Shown here piece after piece: positions 51,868-59,644 of a DNA stretch of 64,000 bases. Positions within the stretch are counted from its first letter, which is position 1, and every line of letters starts with the position of its first letter. The notes under the pieces are model-generated. The model searched no databases and had not been told where the DNA came from. It worked only from the letters and a program-made list of their open reading frames with translations. Source of the DNA: Rhizobium mesoamericanum STM3625 (GTDB taxonomy: Bacteria > Pseudomonadota > Alphaproteobacteria > Rhizobiales > Rhizobiaceae). Both the position numbers and the translations under genes were made by a program. The stretch is from positions 33,032-97,031 of the forward strand of contig NZ_HF536772.1 of assembly GCF_000312665.1 (NCBI RefSeq). Reading direction: 5' to 3'.

Positions 51868-52704
51868 ATGGAGCCGCGTTTTCTTGTCTACGCAATCGCC
51901 TGCCTGATAGTCTCGACGGCCGCGCAGGCAGCTGTCGCCCAGGAGGAGCAAAGACACGTCAGCCAGTGCCAGGCTATCGCCCAATCGATACCGCAAGCAA
52001 CCTTTGCCAGTTTTACAGTTCCAGCGCCGATCATCGGTGCGGGAGCCACCAACCAGTCAGTTACGCTGACCTACATCGGACACTCCACCTTCCTCATTGA
52101 AACGCCGGGCGGCGTAACGATCGCAACCGACTATAGCGGCTGGTACTCGCCACCACGGGTGCCGATGGTCGTCACCATGAACCGCGCGCACTCATCGCAC
52201 TATAGTTTGGTGACCGACCCGGCCATCAAATACGTGTTACATGGATGGAGCGACGTACCGGGCGAGAAGGCCAAGATCGATCTCGTCGTTGGCGACACCT
52301 ACATCCGCAATGTCACCACGGATATCAGGGGCGGCTTCGGCGCGCCGCAGCAGGATGGGAACTCGATCTTCATATTCGAGGTGGCTGGTCTCTGCATCGG
52401 TCACCTTGGCCATCTGCATTACGAATTAACGGATGCCCACTACATCGAGATCGGCAGGCTGGACATCGTAATGGTTCCTGTAGATGGTGGCCTGACGATG
52501 GGCTCCGACAGTATGAGCCGCGTCATCAAGCGCCTGCGCGCTTCCCTGATCCTGCCGATGCATCAGCCGAGGCCACTGCAAAGCTTCCTGTCGATGTTCG
52601 GACCCGATTTCGACATCAGCTACGCGCCGACCAACACAATTTCGGTATCACTGCGCACCTTGCCGAAAAAGCCGCTGATCTATGTCGCGAAAGGTATGCA
52701 GTAA
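51868..52704 (+). CDS. Exported metallo-beta-lactamase-fold protein (UlaG-like)
   Basis: A 278-residue protein with a signal peptide (about residues 1-25, AAQAAVAQ). The fold shows LTYIGHSTFLIETPGGVTIATDYSG (UlaG-type His-Ser in place of HxHxDH), NRAHSSHYSL with His residues, and IGHLGHLHYELTD. These match the beta-lactamase superfamily-3 pattern, whose members hydrolyse phosphodiester or lactone substrates. The substrate is unknown; periplasmic location is unusual for the group. Start ATG 51868 with GGAGGAAG upstream. Confidence 0.78.
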   Translation: MEPRFLVYAIACLIVSTAAQAAVAQEEQRHVSQCQAIAQSIPQATFASFTVPAPIIGAGATNQSVTLTYIGHSTFLIETPGGVTIATDYSGWYSPPRVPMVVTMNRAHSSHYSLVTDPAIKYVLHGWSDVPGEKAKIDLVVGDTYIRNVTTDIRGGFGAPQQDGNSIFIFEVAGLCIGHLGHLHYELTDAHYIEIGRLDIVMVPVDGGLTMGSDSMSRVIKRLRASLILPMHQPRPLQSFLSMFGPDFDISYAPTNTISVSLRTLPKKPLIYVAKGMQ

Positions 52705-52740
52705 AACACCCGATTACCCGCCCTTTCGACAGGATTGCCA

Positions 52741-52896
52741 ATGGAATTGCCCCCGGAATCACGCGCTGTCGGCGATCGAAAAAAAATACCATCGATCCGT
52801 CGTTCTATTATTGACTTGGAGCGTCTCGTCGAACCAGGAGCGGCGGCTCGGGACGATTACTTGCGCAGGCATCTGCACTGGAGGGCTGCCGTTTAG
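52741..52896 (+). CDS. Possible small ORF, weak support
   Basis: A 51-codon frame with AGGA 7 bp before its ATG, encoding a basic, helical peptide (KIPSIRRSIIDLERLVEPGAAARDDYLRRHL). It lies in the otherwise empty 52705-53020 gap, and coding is not certain. I see nothing else definite in the gap. Confidence 0.25.
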   Translation: MELPPESRAVGDRKKIPSIRRSIIDLERLVEPGAAARDDYLRRHLHWRAAV

Positions 52897-53020
52897 CGCT
52901 TATGTTGTAAGGCACCCGCCTCACGGATCGACAGATCCAAGATGGGGCTGCATCTGCCGTTAAGGACAGCGCCAGTGCCTTTAGTGCAAAGTTAGGTTAT
53001 GATCGCGCCGCGTTTAGTTC

Positions 53021-53524
53021 TCAAGCGAACTGCAAATGCTGCCTAATGCCGACCTCGGGTGTCTTGTCATCGTCGAGATTGGCTTTGGCAATCTCCCAGC
53101 CGAACTTCAGCTTGCTGCCCGTTGAGACCCAAATCTCGGCATCGTCGACGTGCATTGCAAGCATCGTCAGCTTTGGATCCTTTTTCCCGTCTTCGTACCA
53201 AGCGGCGACGATGGAGTTCCAATACTCGTCGATCTTGGATGGGTCGGGCCGCACGTCGATCTTGCCAGCCAGACAGGCGTGGTAGTCGTGATCCTTACCA
53301 ATGACGCAGAAATGTGCCCGCGTGCCGGGCTTAATGGCGCGCGCGATCCCTGCGTCTGACTTGGTATAGAACCAGATGGTGTTGGTCTTCGGGTCGGCAT
53401 GCGGAGCCATCGGCTGCATATGCATATCCACACCGTCTATCCCCAGCATACCGGCGTAAACGTCGTTGACCTGATCCCAGAGTTGGCGTGCCGGGTGTTC
53501 CCGCGCCTCGTTGAAACTAGCCAT
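53021..53524 (-). CDS. Pyridoxamine 5'-phosphate oxidase-like (general stress FMN-binding) protein
   Basis: A 167-residue split-barrel protein. The pattern DGVDMHMQPMAPHADPKTNTIWFYTKSDAGIAR, then HFCVIGKDHDYHACLAGKIDVRPDPSKIDEYWNSIVAAWYEDG matches the general stress protein 26-type PNPOx-like family. It probably binds FMN or F420-like cofactors. Monocistronic; ribosome site GGAAG before ATG 53524. Divergent from yebC across 174 bp. Confidence 0.85.
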   Translation of the reverse strand: MASFNEAREHPARQLWDQVNDVYAGMLGIDGVDMHMQPMAPHADPKTNTIWFYTKSDAGIARAIKPGTRAHFCVIGKDHDYHACLAGKIDVRPDPSKIDEYWNSIVAAWYEDGKKDPKLTMLAMHVDDAEIWVSTGSKLKFGWEIAKANLDDDKTPEVGIRQHLQFA

Positions 53525-53698
53525 AGCACTTCCTTCCGTTTCGAGGGTCCGTACTTTGAAACGTCAACTTTCGGGCTTTGTTCCCCAATTCCGGATGCGA
53601 TAGGCAAGAGGCGGAACGAAGCCGTTTTCCCTTGAATGCAGCCCATTTCGCTCTTATAAGGCGGCCCATTCCGACAATAAGACGTGAACAGGGGTGCC

Positions 53699-54445
53699 AT
53701 GGCTGGCCATTCACAGTTTAAAAACATCATGCATCGCAAGGGCCGTCAGGATGCCGTGCGGTCGAAAATGTTCTCCAAGCTCGCACGCGAAATCACGGTT
53801 GCGGCCAAGGCCGGTCTGCCCGACCCTGCGATGAACGCCCGCCTGCGCCTGGCGATCCAGAACGCCAAGGCTCAGTCGATGCCAAAGGACAACATCGACC
53901 GCGCCATCAAGAAGGCGGCGGGCGCCGACGGCGAGAATTATGATGAAGTCCGCTACGAAGGCTACGGCCCGGGCGGCACGGCCATCATCGTCGAGGCGCT
54001 GACTGACAACCGCAACCGTACTGCCTCGAACGTCCGCTCGATCTTCACGAAGGCCGGCGGTGCCCTCGGTGAAACCGGCTCGGTTTCCTTCTCCTTCGAT
54101 CACGTCGGCGAGATCACCTACAAGCTTGCCGCTGGCGATGCCGACAAGGTAATGGAAGCCGCGATCGAAGCCGGAGCCGACGACGTCGAAACCGACGAAG
54201 AAGGCCACTACATCACAACCGCCTTCGAATCTCTCGGTGAAGTCGCCAAAGCCCTTGAAGGGTCGCTCGGCGAAGCCGAGACCGTTAAGGCGATCTGGCG
54301 GGCGCAGAACAATGTGCCCGTCGACGAGGAAAAGGCACAGTCGCTACTAAAGCTCATCGACAGCCTCGAAGATGATGACGACGTTCAGAACGTCTATTCG
54401 AACTTTGAAGTCGATGAAGAAGTGTTGGCTAAGCTTTCGGCCTAA
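53699..54445 (+). CDS. yebC: YebC/PmpR-family regulator (TACO1 family)
   Basis: A 248-residue protein of normal length. It starts [32 protein letters not shown], with the family core [48 protein letters not shown]. Family members act as transcription regulators or assist translation of polyproline stretches. Start ATG 53699; an upstream in-frame start at 53684 is less likely. In most Rhizobiales ruvCAB follows yebC; here a terminator and the sigma/anti-sigma pair follow. Confidence 0.95.
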   Translation: MAGHSQFKNIMHRKGRQDAVRSKMFSKLAREITVAAKAGLPDPAMNARLRLAIQNAKAQSMPKDNIDRAIKKAAGADGENYDEVRYEGYGPGGTAIIVEALTDNRNRTASNVRSIFTKAGGALGETGSVSFSFDHVGEITYKLAAGDADKVMEAAIEAGADDVETDEEGHYITTAFESLGEVAKALEGSLGEAETVKAIWRAQNNVPVDEEKAQSLLKLIDSLEDDDDVQNVYSNFEVDEEVLAKLSA

Positions 54446-54470
54446 GGCCGCCAAGGAATGATCGCTTTAG

Positions 54471-54506
54471 GCGCCGGCCGGATTGCTCCTGCCGGCGCTT
54501 TCGTTT
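54471..54506. terminator. Terminator between yebC and the anti-sigma gene
   Basis: GCGCCGGC (54471-54478) and GCCGGCGC (54491-54498), a perfect 8-bp stem with a 12-base loop, followed by TTTCGTTT. It serves yebC and may also stop transcription from the convergent anti-sigma gene. Confidence 0.75.
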
Positions 54507-55321
54507 CAGGGACGCTCCTTTTCGGGCGCCAAGCTGGCTTGCGCGGTGAAATTCTTACGGAAAACGGCAAGATCTTCGGCACTGGCATCGGATATCGCCC
54601 AGAAGACCAGTCCGCCATTCGACCATTCGCTGATATGGTATCCCTCGCGTTCCGCACTGCCCTGTGCCGTCGCCGCACCCGGCCATATGAACAGATTGAT
54701 CACGTGGCCGCGGAGCCGGTAGACAAGCGCCGCGACGACCCTTCCGCCGATGTAATCGACCCTGCCCCCGACCAGGGGAAATCCCTGCGCCGCCAGATCG
54801 ACGACCGGCGGCGAGAAGTCGACCTTGCCGTTGAACCAGGGCTTGACCGTGTGACGATCCGAAGTCGGCACATCAGCCAGATGATCGGCAAGCAATGAGT
54901 GGACATGGCTGGCAACGATTTGATCCTCGATATCTACGCCGCGCGGCAGGTTAATGAAAAGGAAGACGCTTGCTGCCAGCGCGGCAAGCGACGGCAGAAG
55001 ACTCCATTGCCGAATGAATGTGATAATCTGCGCCCAGATGCCGTCTTCAGACATAACCAACTTCTGCGGATGCGCGGCATTCTCCAGCGAAAGGCTGCCA
55101 AGAACGCGCGAACGGACCTCTTCCGGCATCCGCCATTTGACCCCGGCTTCGCCGATGACCTCCCGCAGTGCGGTCACCCTTTCCAGCGCAGCGCTACATG
55201 AGGCACAGCCGGCAAGATGCTCCTCGAATTGCGCCGAATGAATCGAATCGAGCTCGCCGTCGACCAAACCGTGCAACATGTCGCTCCACTCGGGGCAGCC
55301 TTTTTGGCTTTCATCGCTCAC
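54506..55321 (-). CDS. Anti-sigma factor with zinc-finger (HxxxCxxC) and membrane anchor
   Basis: A 271-residue protein. The N-terminal zinc anti-sigma domain has DGELDSIHSAQFEEHLAGCASCSAALE (HLAGCASC, about residues 35-42). A membrane helix (LLPSLAALAASVFLFINLP, about 111-129) follows, then a periplasmic domain of about 140 residues. It would hold the sigma factor encoded just upstream at the membrane. GTG start at 55321 overlaps the sigma stop (GTGA). Confidence 0.88.
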   Translation of the reverse strand: MSDESQKGCPEWSDMLHGLVDGELDSIHSAQFEEHLAGCASCSAALERVTALREVIGEAGVKWRMPEEVRSRVLGSLSLENAAHPQKLVMSEDGIWAQIITFIRQWSLLPSLAALAASVFLFINLPRGVDIEDQIVASHVHSLLADHLADVPTSDRHTVKPWFNGKVDFSPPVVDLAAQGFPLVGGRVDYIGGRVVAALVYRLRGHVINLFIWPGAATAQGSAEREGYHISEWSNGGLVFWAISDASAEDLAVFRKNFTAQASLAPEKERP

Positions 55322-56046
55322 GGCGCTACCCCGCCTTTCTCCAAGGTCATCCAGGCCTTGCCGAACTCCTCCCGCGCTCGCGCAAGCCTGGACATAACCG
55401 TGCCGATCGGCGCGTCGATAACTTCTGCGATCTGCCGGTAGGAAAGGCCTTCGAGCTCCCGCAGCACCAACACCTCCCGCATCGGGTCGGAAAGATCGCT
55501 GATGACCTGCCGCACGCGTTCAGACTCGCTCTTACGGATGACTGAGGTTTCCGGCGTGTCATCGTCGGATGCAATCTGGCAAGTCGCGGAATCCGTGTCG
55601 CCGGCCCAGGCATCCTCGGCCATCGGCACCTCGAAACCGGCCTTCTGTCGGCGGTTGAACAGCCAGGCGCGATAGCAGTTCCTGATGATCGAAAACATCC
55701 AGGCACGCGGATCGCCGCCGCGATAGCTCTCGAAATTCCGATAGGCGCGCAGAAAGGCTTCCTGTACGATATCGCCCGCGGCATCGGCATCGCGGCTGAG
55801 GAAACGAGCAAAATTATAGGCGTTGTCAAGCTGCGGCAGGATGGTTTTCTGAAAGCGCTGCATCGTTTCGGTCGAAGCGGCGGGCGTGCGCACCGCCGCT
55901 TCGAGCAGCGGTCGCGTCATTTCCAACGACACGCCAAAAATCGCGGATAGGGCCGCCTGCGTGGCACAGGCTATCGCCCGATCAACGCCCCATGGCGTGT
56001 TTCGGTCTTCCAATGAAAGGAAATCCGCGATCTCAGCCTTTGTCAT
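55318..56046 (-). CDS. ECF RNA polymerase sigma factor
   Basis: A sigma-70 family ECF factor. Region 2: NAYNFARFLSRDADAAGDIVQEAFLRAYRNFESYRGGDPRAWMFSIIRNCYR. Region 4: LSDPMREVLVLRELEGLSYRQIAEVIDAPIGTVMSRLARAREEF. The start at 56046 has GGGAAAG upstream and lies downstream of the mapped promoter motif; ATG 55920 (a more usual ECF length) is the alternative. A start at 56121 is excluded because it lies within the promoter motif. Paired with the downstream anti-sigma gene. Both its own promoter and the divergent operon carry the same motif, so it probably autoregulates. Confidence 0.88.
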   Translation of the reverse strand: MTKAEIADFLSLEDRNTPWGVDRAIACATQAALSAIFGVSLEMTRPLLEAAVRTPAASTETMQRFQKTILPQLDNAYNFARFLSRDADAAGDIVQEAFLRAYRNFESYRGGDPRAWMFSIIRNCYRAWLFNRRQKAGFEVPMAEDAWAGDTDSATCQIASDDDTPETSVIRKSESERVRQVISDLSDPMREVLVLRELEGLSYRQIAEVIDAPIGTVMSRLARAREEFGKAWMTLEKGGVAP

Positions 56047-56102
56047 CGTCTTTCCCGGGTCCCACCCACCGCGTCGGACCGCCTGCATACCTTCGGCAAG
56101 AT

Positions 56103-56129
56103 AGATCGCACCCATCGTCATTTTATTCC
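56103..56129 (-). promoter_or_regulatory. ECF-type promoter of the sigma/anti-sigma operon
   Basis: On the minus strand GGAATAA (56129-56123), 14 bp, CGATCT (56108-56103). The same two boxes with identical spacing occur on the plus strand at 56230-56256 before the divergent operon. Confidence 0.65.
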
Positions 56130-56229
56130 GTCCGGCCGCCGATTTTTTTGCAAGAAACGTTGACGAAAGGCGCGCTCCAAAAAAACTCCCATCGATTTCA
56201 TCGACTTAGGAGGATTGCCCAACATACCG

Positions 56230-56256
56230 GGAATAACTGCCGGAGACCCCCGATCT
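56230..56256 (+). promoter_or_regulatory. ECF-type promoter of the MBL-TPR operon
   Basis: GGAATAA (56230-56236), 14 bp, CGATCT (56251-56256), 70 bp before the ATG at 56326. Identical boxes and spacing to the sigma gene promoter on the other strand. Confidence 0.65.
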
Positions 56257-56325
56257 TGTCTGATAGTGGCCGCAGCCAAGCTCTGCCGCCGCTGGCGGAT
56301 ATCACGCGACAAGAGGAGACTTGCG

Positions 56326-57300
56326 ATGTTCACCATGACACGCCGAACCGTTCTCGGCACCGCCGCCGCTGGCGCGGCTTTCGGCCTTGCTTCGAAACTG
56401 GAATTCGTTTGGCCGGCCTTTGCCGGAACGCCCGATGAGCCGACCGTCGGATTCTACAGATATAGGGTCGGATCGGTGGAGGTCACCGCCATCTACGACG
56501 GTATCTGGCGAAAGCAGCACGACCCGGCCTTCATCAAGAATGCCTCCATCGAAGACACCAAGGAGGCTCTCGCCAAGGCCGGTCTGCCGACCGAGTTCAT
56601 GCCGATCCCGCTCACCGTCGTCGTTCTCAGCGTGGGAGACCGGCTAATCATGATGGATGCCGGATCAGGTGTCGGCCAATGGCAGGCGAATGCCACGCAC
56701 CTACCCGCCAACATGGCGGCAGCAGGCATCGACTACAAGAAGATCAACACGATCATGATCTCGCATTTCCATCCGGACCACGTCTGGGGCCTGATGGAGA
56801 AAGACACCAACGCGGCCGTTTTTACCGATGCCGAACTGATCGTCAACGCAACGGAGTATAAGTGGTGGACGGAACCAGGCCGCGTCGAAAAGCTCGCCGA
56901 AAGTAGGAAGCCTGCCGGCCAGCGCATCGTCAACGTGTTCCCGAAATGGCAGAACTGGAAACTCGTCGAGGACGGCGCTGAGGTAGCGCCCGGCATCCGC
57001 ATCATGTCGGCACCGGGACATACGCCTGGTCACTCCGTCTATCTGGTCGACGCAGGAAACGAACAGCTGATGGTGTCTGCCGACATCATGTACGTGCCAG
57101 CCTTGCTCGCCCCGCACCCGGAATGGCAGGGGGCCTACGACCAGGATGGGTCGATGGCCATCTCGACACGCCGCAAGCTCATCGACCGCGTCATTGCAGA
57201 CAGGATCGCGATCTGCGGCTCACATTTTCCATTTCCGGGCGCCGGGACGTTCGTCAAGGACGGCAACGCCTACGCCTTCGCCCCCACCAAACAGGCCTGA
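56326..57300 (+). CDS. Exported metallo-beta-lactamase-fold hydrolase (Tat-type signal)
   Basis: A 324-residue protein. The start MFTMTRRTVLGTAAAGAAFGLA has a twin-Arg and hydrophobic segment, so Tat export is likely. The fold has the full metal site: SHFHPDHVWGLM (HxHxDH, about residues 146-151), APGHTPGHSVYLV, SADIMY (Asp) and CGSHFPFPG (His). Resembles the MBL group of lactonases and hydrolases. It is a probable target of the ECF sigma factor. Start ATG 56326 with AGAGGAGA upstream. Confidence 0.85.
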   Translation: MFTMTRRTVLGTAAAGAAFGLASKLEFVWPAFAGTPDEPTVGFYRYRVGSVEVTAIYDGIWRKQHDPAFIKNASIEDTKEALAKAGLPTEFMPIPLTVVVLSVGDRLIMMDAGSGVGQWQANATHLPANMAAAGIDYKKINTIMISHFHPDHVWGLMEKDTNAAVFTDAELIVNATEYKWWTEPGRVEKLAESRKPAGQRIVNVFPKWQNWKLVEDGAEVAPGIRIMSAPGHTPGHSVYLVDAGNEQLMVSADIMYVPALLAPHPEWQGAYDQDGSMAISTRRKLIDRVIADRIAICGSHFPFPGAGTFVKDGNAYAFAPTKQA

Positions 57301-57321
57301 GAGGCCGAGGAGACTATCGCC

Positions 57322-57819
57322 ATGAAAAGATATATCGCTAACGTCGCCGTTCTGGGCGTCATAGGCTTAGACGCGGTCTTCGCCGCTGGTTCGGCAATCT
57401 CGGCACTGACCGCCGTTCCGGCCTTCGCTATCGACAATATCCAATCCACCAATGCGCCAGATCTGACGCAGGCGCGCGCCAAGATCGCTGCTGGGGACTA
57501 TCAGGGGGCGCGCGACGAGCTTCGCAGACTTGCGGAGAATACACAGCAGGCAGACGTCTACAATCTGCTGGGCTTTACCCTGCGAAAGACCGGCGACTAC
57601 AGGACCTCGCTGACCTATTACACCAAGGCGCTGGAGCTTGCGCCCGACCACAAGGCGGCCCGGGAGTATCTGGGCGAGCTTTACGTCGAGACCGGCGATA
57701 TGGCCAAGGCAAACGAGCAGCTCACACGACTGACGACGCTCTGCCCGAACGGCTGCGAAGAGCGCGACGATCTCGCCAAGGCGATCGCCGCAAAGATCGC
57801 GCAGACGCCAGGCAATTGA
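57322..57819 (+). CDS. Exported TPR-repeat protein
   Basis: A 165-residue protein with a signal segment (residues 1-36, ending VPAFA) and about three TPR units (LTQARAKIAAGDYQGARDELRRLAE, DVYNLLGFTLRKTGDYRTSLTYYTKALELAPDHKAAREYLGELYVETGDMAKANEQL), then a CPNGC cysteine pair near the end. It follows the MBL gene by 21 bp and shares the ECF promoter. Probably a periplasmic partner; function unknown. Confidence 0.78.
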   Translation: MKRYIANVAVLGVIGLDAVFAAGSAISALTAVPAFAIDNIQSTNAPDLTQARAKIAAGDYQGARDELRRLAENTQQADVYNLLGFTLRKTGDYRTSLTYYTKALELAPDHKAAREYLGELYVETGDMAKANEQLTRLTTLCPNGCEERDDLAKAIAAKIAQTPGN

Positions 57820-57852
57820 TAATCAAAGGGAGCAGGCCCTAGACAGGCGATG

Positions 57853-58188
57853 TCAGGAACCGGCGCCCCCGAGGAAGGCAAGTCGGGTGAAGATCGTGTA
57901 GTGCGACTCGGATGCCATCATTGCCACGAAAACCAGAACGAGCAGCGGCGGGAGCAATATCGCGTAGACGAGCGCCAGCCGCTCCCACGCCATATGCATG
58001 AAGATCGCAACGATCAGCCCGGCTTTCAGCATCATAAAGACAATGATGAGCACCCAGCGCAGATATCCTTGAATGCCGAAGTAGTCGACCAGATAGGAGA
58101 AAGTGCTGAGAACGAACAGCAACCCCCAGACAACGAGATAGAGTCTGATCGGATGCTGTTGGCCGGAATGTGCTTGTGTCTGCGCCAT
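57853..58188 (-). CDS. Cytochrome c oxidase subunit IV-type protein
   Basis: A 111-residue protein with three membrane helices (about residues 15-33, 41-62 and 71-92). The MLKAGLIVAIFMHMAWE segment is typical of bacterial heme-copper oxidase subunit IV (COX4_pro/CtaF type). Last gene of the oxidase operon, 9 bp after subunit III. It stabilises the complex; not catalytic. Confidence 0.85.
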   Translation of the reverse strand: MAQTQAHSGQQHPIRLYLVVWGLLFVLSTFSYLVDYFGIQGYLRWVLIIVFMMLKAGLIVAIFMHMAWERLALVYAILLPPLLVLVFVAMMASESHYTIFTRLAFLGGAGS

Positions 58189-58197
58189 AATGCAACC

Positions 58198-58923
58198 TCA
58201 CCACAGATAGAAGAACGCGAAGATGAAGACCCAGACGAGGTCGACGAAGTGCCAGTAAAGTCCCATGATCTCGACGATCTCATAGTTGCCCTTGCGGCTG
58301 GTGAAGAAACCGCGCCTGCCAGTGTCAAAGTCTCCACGCCATACCTTGCGCGCGGTAATCAGCAGGAAGATGACGCCGATGGTCACGTGCGTGCCGTGAA
58401 AGCCGGTGATCATGAAGAAGGATGACCCGAACTGCGCCGCACCCCACGGATTTTCCCAGGGGCGAACGCCTTCGGTGATTAGCTTCGTCCACTCGAACGC
58501 CTGCATTCCGACGAAGGTGGCACCGAGCGCCGCGGTGAGGAGCATCAAGGCAGCCGTCTTGCCGCGCTCCCGGCGATATCCAAAGTTAACGGCCATGGCC
58601 ATCGTGCCGCTGCTGCTGATCAGAATGAAGGTCATGATCGCAATCAGGATCAGCGGGATCTCCCGTCCGCCGATGTTGAGCGCAAAGACTTCGCTCGGAT
58701 TGGGCCATGGAACCGGCGTCGACATACGGGCTGTCATGTAGGCCAGCAGGAAGCAGCCAAAGATGAAGGTGTCGCTGAGGAGGAAGATCCACATCATCGC
58801 CTTGCCCCAGGAGACATTCTTGAACGCCCGCTGGTCCGAGGCAAAGTCGGCGGCCACTCCACGCAGGCCGGTGGGCGGCCCCATGGCTACGTCGTCAGTT
58901 TCCATTCGGGTCAGTTCAGCCAT
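58198..58923 (-). CDS. Cytochrome c oxidase subunit III
   Basis: A 241-residue membrane protein with about six to seven helices. Motifs SWGKAMMWIFLLSDTFIFGCFLLAY, VGMQAFEWTKLI, GSSFFMITGFHGTHVTIGVIFLL and YWHFVDLVWVFIFAFFYLW are those of subunit III (CtaE). Start ATG 58923. A longer frame opens upstream but would overlap the neighbouring gene. Second of two subunit III-like genes in the operon. Confidence 0.9.
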   Translation of the reverse strand: MAELTRMETDDVAMGPPTGLRGVAADFASDQRAFKNVSWGKAMMWIFLLSDTFIFGCFLLAYMTARMSTPVPWPNPSEVFALNIGGREIPLILIAIMTFILISSSGTMAMAVNFGYRRERGKTAALMLLTAALGATFVGMQAFEWTKLITEGVRPWENPWGAAQFGSSFFMITGFHGTHVTIGVIFLLITARKVWRGDFDTGRRGFFTSRKGNYEIVEIMGLYWHFVDLVWVFIFAFFYLW

Positions 58924-58933
58924 CGTCCACCCC

Positions 58934-59644
58934 TTAAGAAACGAGTTGACGGCAGAGGTCGACGAAGTCGTTTGCCCAGCCGGTAAAAAGCGCGAAGAGA
59001 AGTAGCCAGACGACGAGCATGAAGTGCCAGTAGGTCGCGCAGAGTTCGATGCCGAGGCGTAGCCTGGCGGACGGAACAGCGCCGCCCGCGAGCAATCTCG
59101 CCCGTGTTCGCGCCAGCACCGCAAGCCCGCCCAGAATGTGGAGGCCATGCAGCCCAGTCAGCATGTAAAAAAAGCTGTTTGCCGGGTTATCGGCGAGCAC
59201 ATAACCGGCTGCAACGAGTTGCAGCCAGGCGACGAGCTGCCCCGAGAGAAACAGCACCGCGGTCGCTAGGGCCGAGTCGAGCCCCAGTGGCACATTTTCA
59301 CTGGCCCCGCGCCGCGCTTGAACAACAGTCCATTGAAGCGCCGCACAGCTGGCAATCAGGACAGCCGTGTTCGCCCAAAGAAGCCGGGGAATGGGAATCG
59401 CCCACCAATCGGCGCCTCCCATCCGCGACAGATACGCGCTCGCCAACAGCGAAAAGAGCGCGCCGACCACGGCGAGAAAAATGGCGAGGCCGATCTTGGC
59501 AGTGGGGATCGGCGGTTTCGCCGGCCCTCCAATGTCCTCAAGGGTGCCGACCTCCAGCCATGGCTTCGACATCAGCCTCTGCCTGGACAGCCACCAGATG
59601 ACGATCGAGGCTATTCCTGCGAGGAAGATGAGAACCACGCTCAT
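58934..59644 (-). CDS. Second heme-copper oxidase subunit III-like protein
   Basis: A 236-residue membrane protein. After an N-terminal helix and a Pro-rich cytoplasmic stretch come six helices with MLTGLHGLHILGGLAVL and CATYWHFMLVVWLLLFALF, the subunit III pattern. It is more divergent than the 58198 gene. It overlaps the end of subunit I by 4 bp. Two subunit III-like genes side by side are characteristic of some caa3/SoxM-like operons. Confidence 0.82.
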   Translation of the reverse strand: MSVVLIFLAGIASIVIWWLSRQRLMSKPWLEVGTLEDIGGPAKPPIPTAKIGLAIFLAVVGALFSLLASAYLSRMGGADWWAIPIPRLLWANTAVLIASCAALQWTVVQARRGASENVPLGLDSALATAVLFLSGQLVAWLQLVAAGYVLADNPANSFFYMLTGLHGLHILGGLAVLARTRARLLAGGAVPSARLRLGIELCATYWHFMLVVWLLLFALFTGWANDFVDLCRQLVS

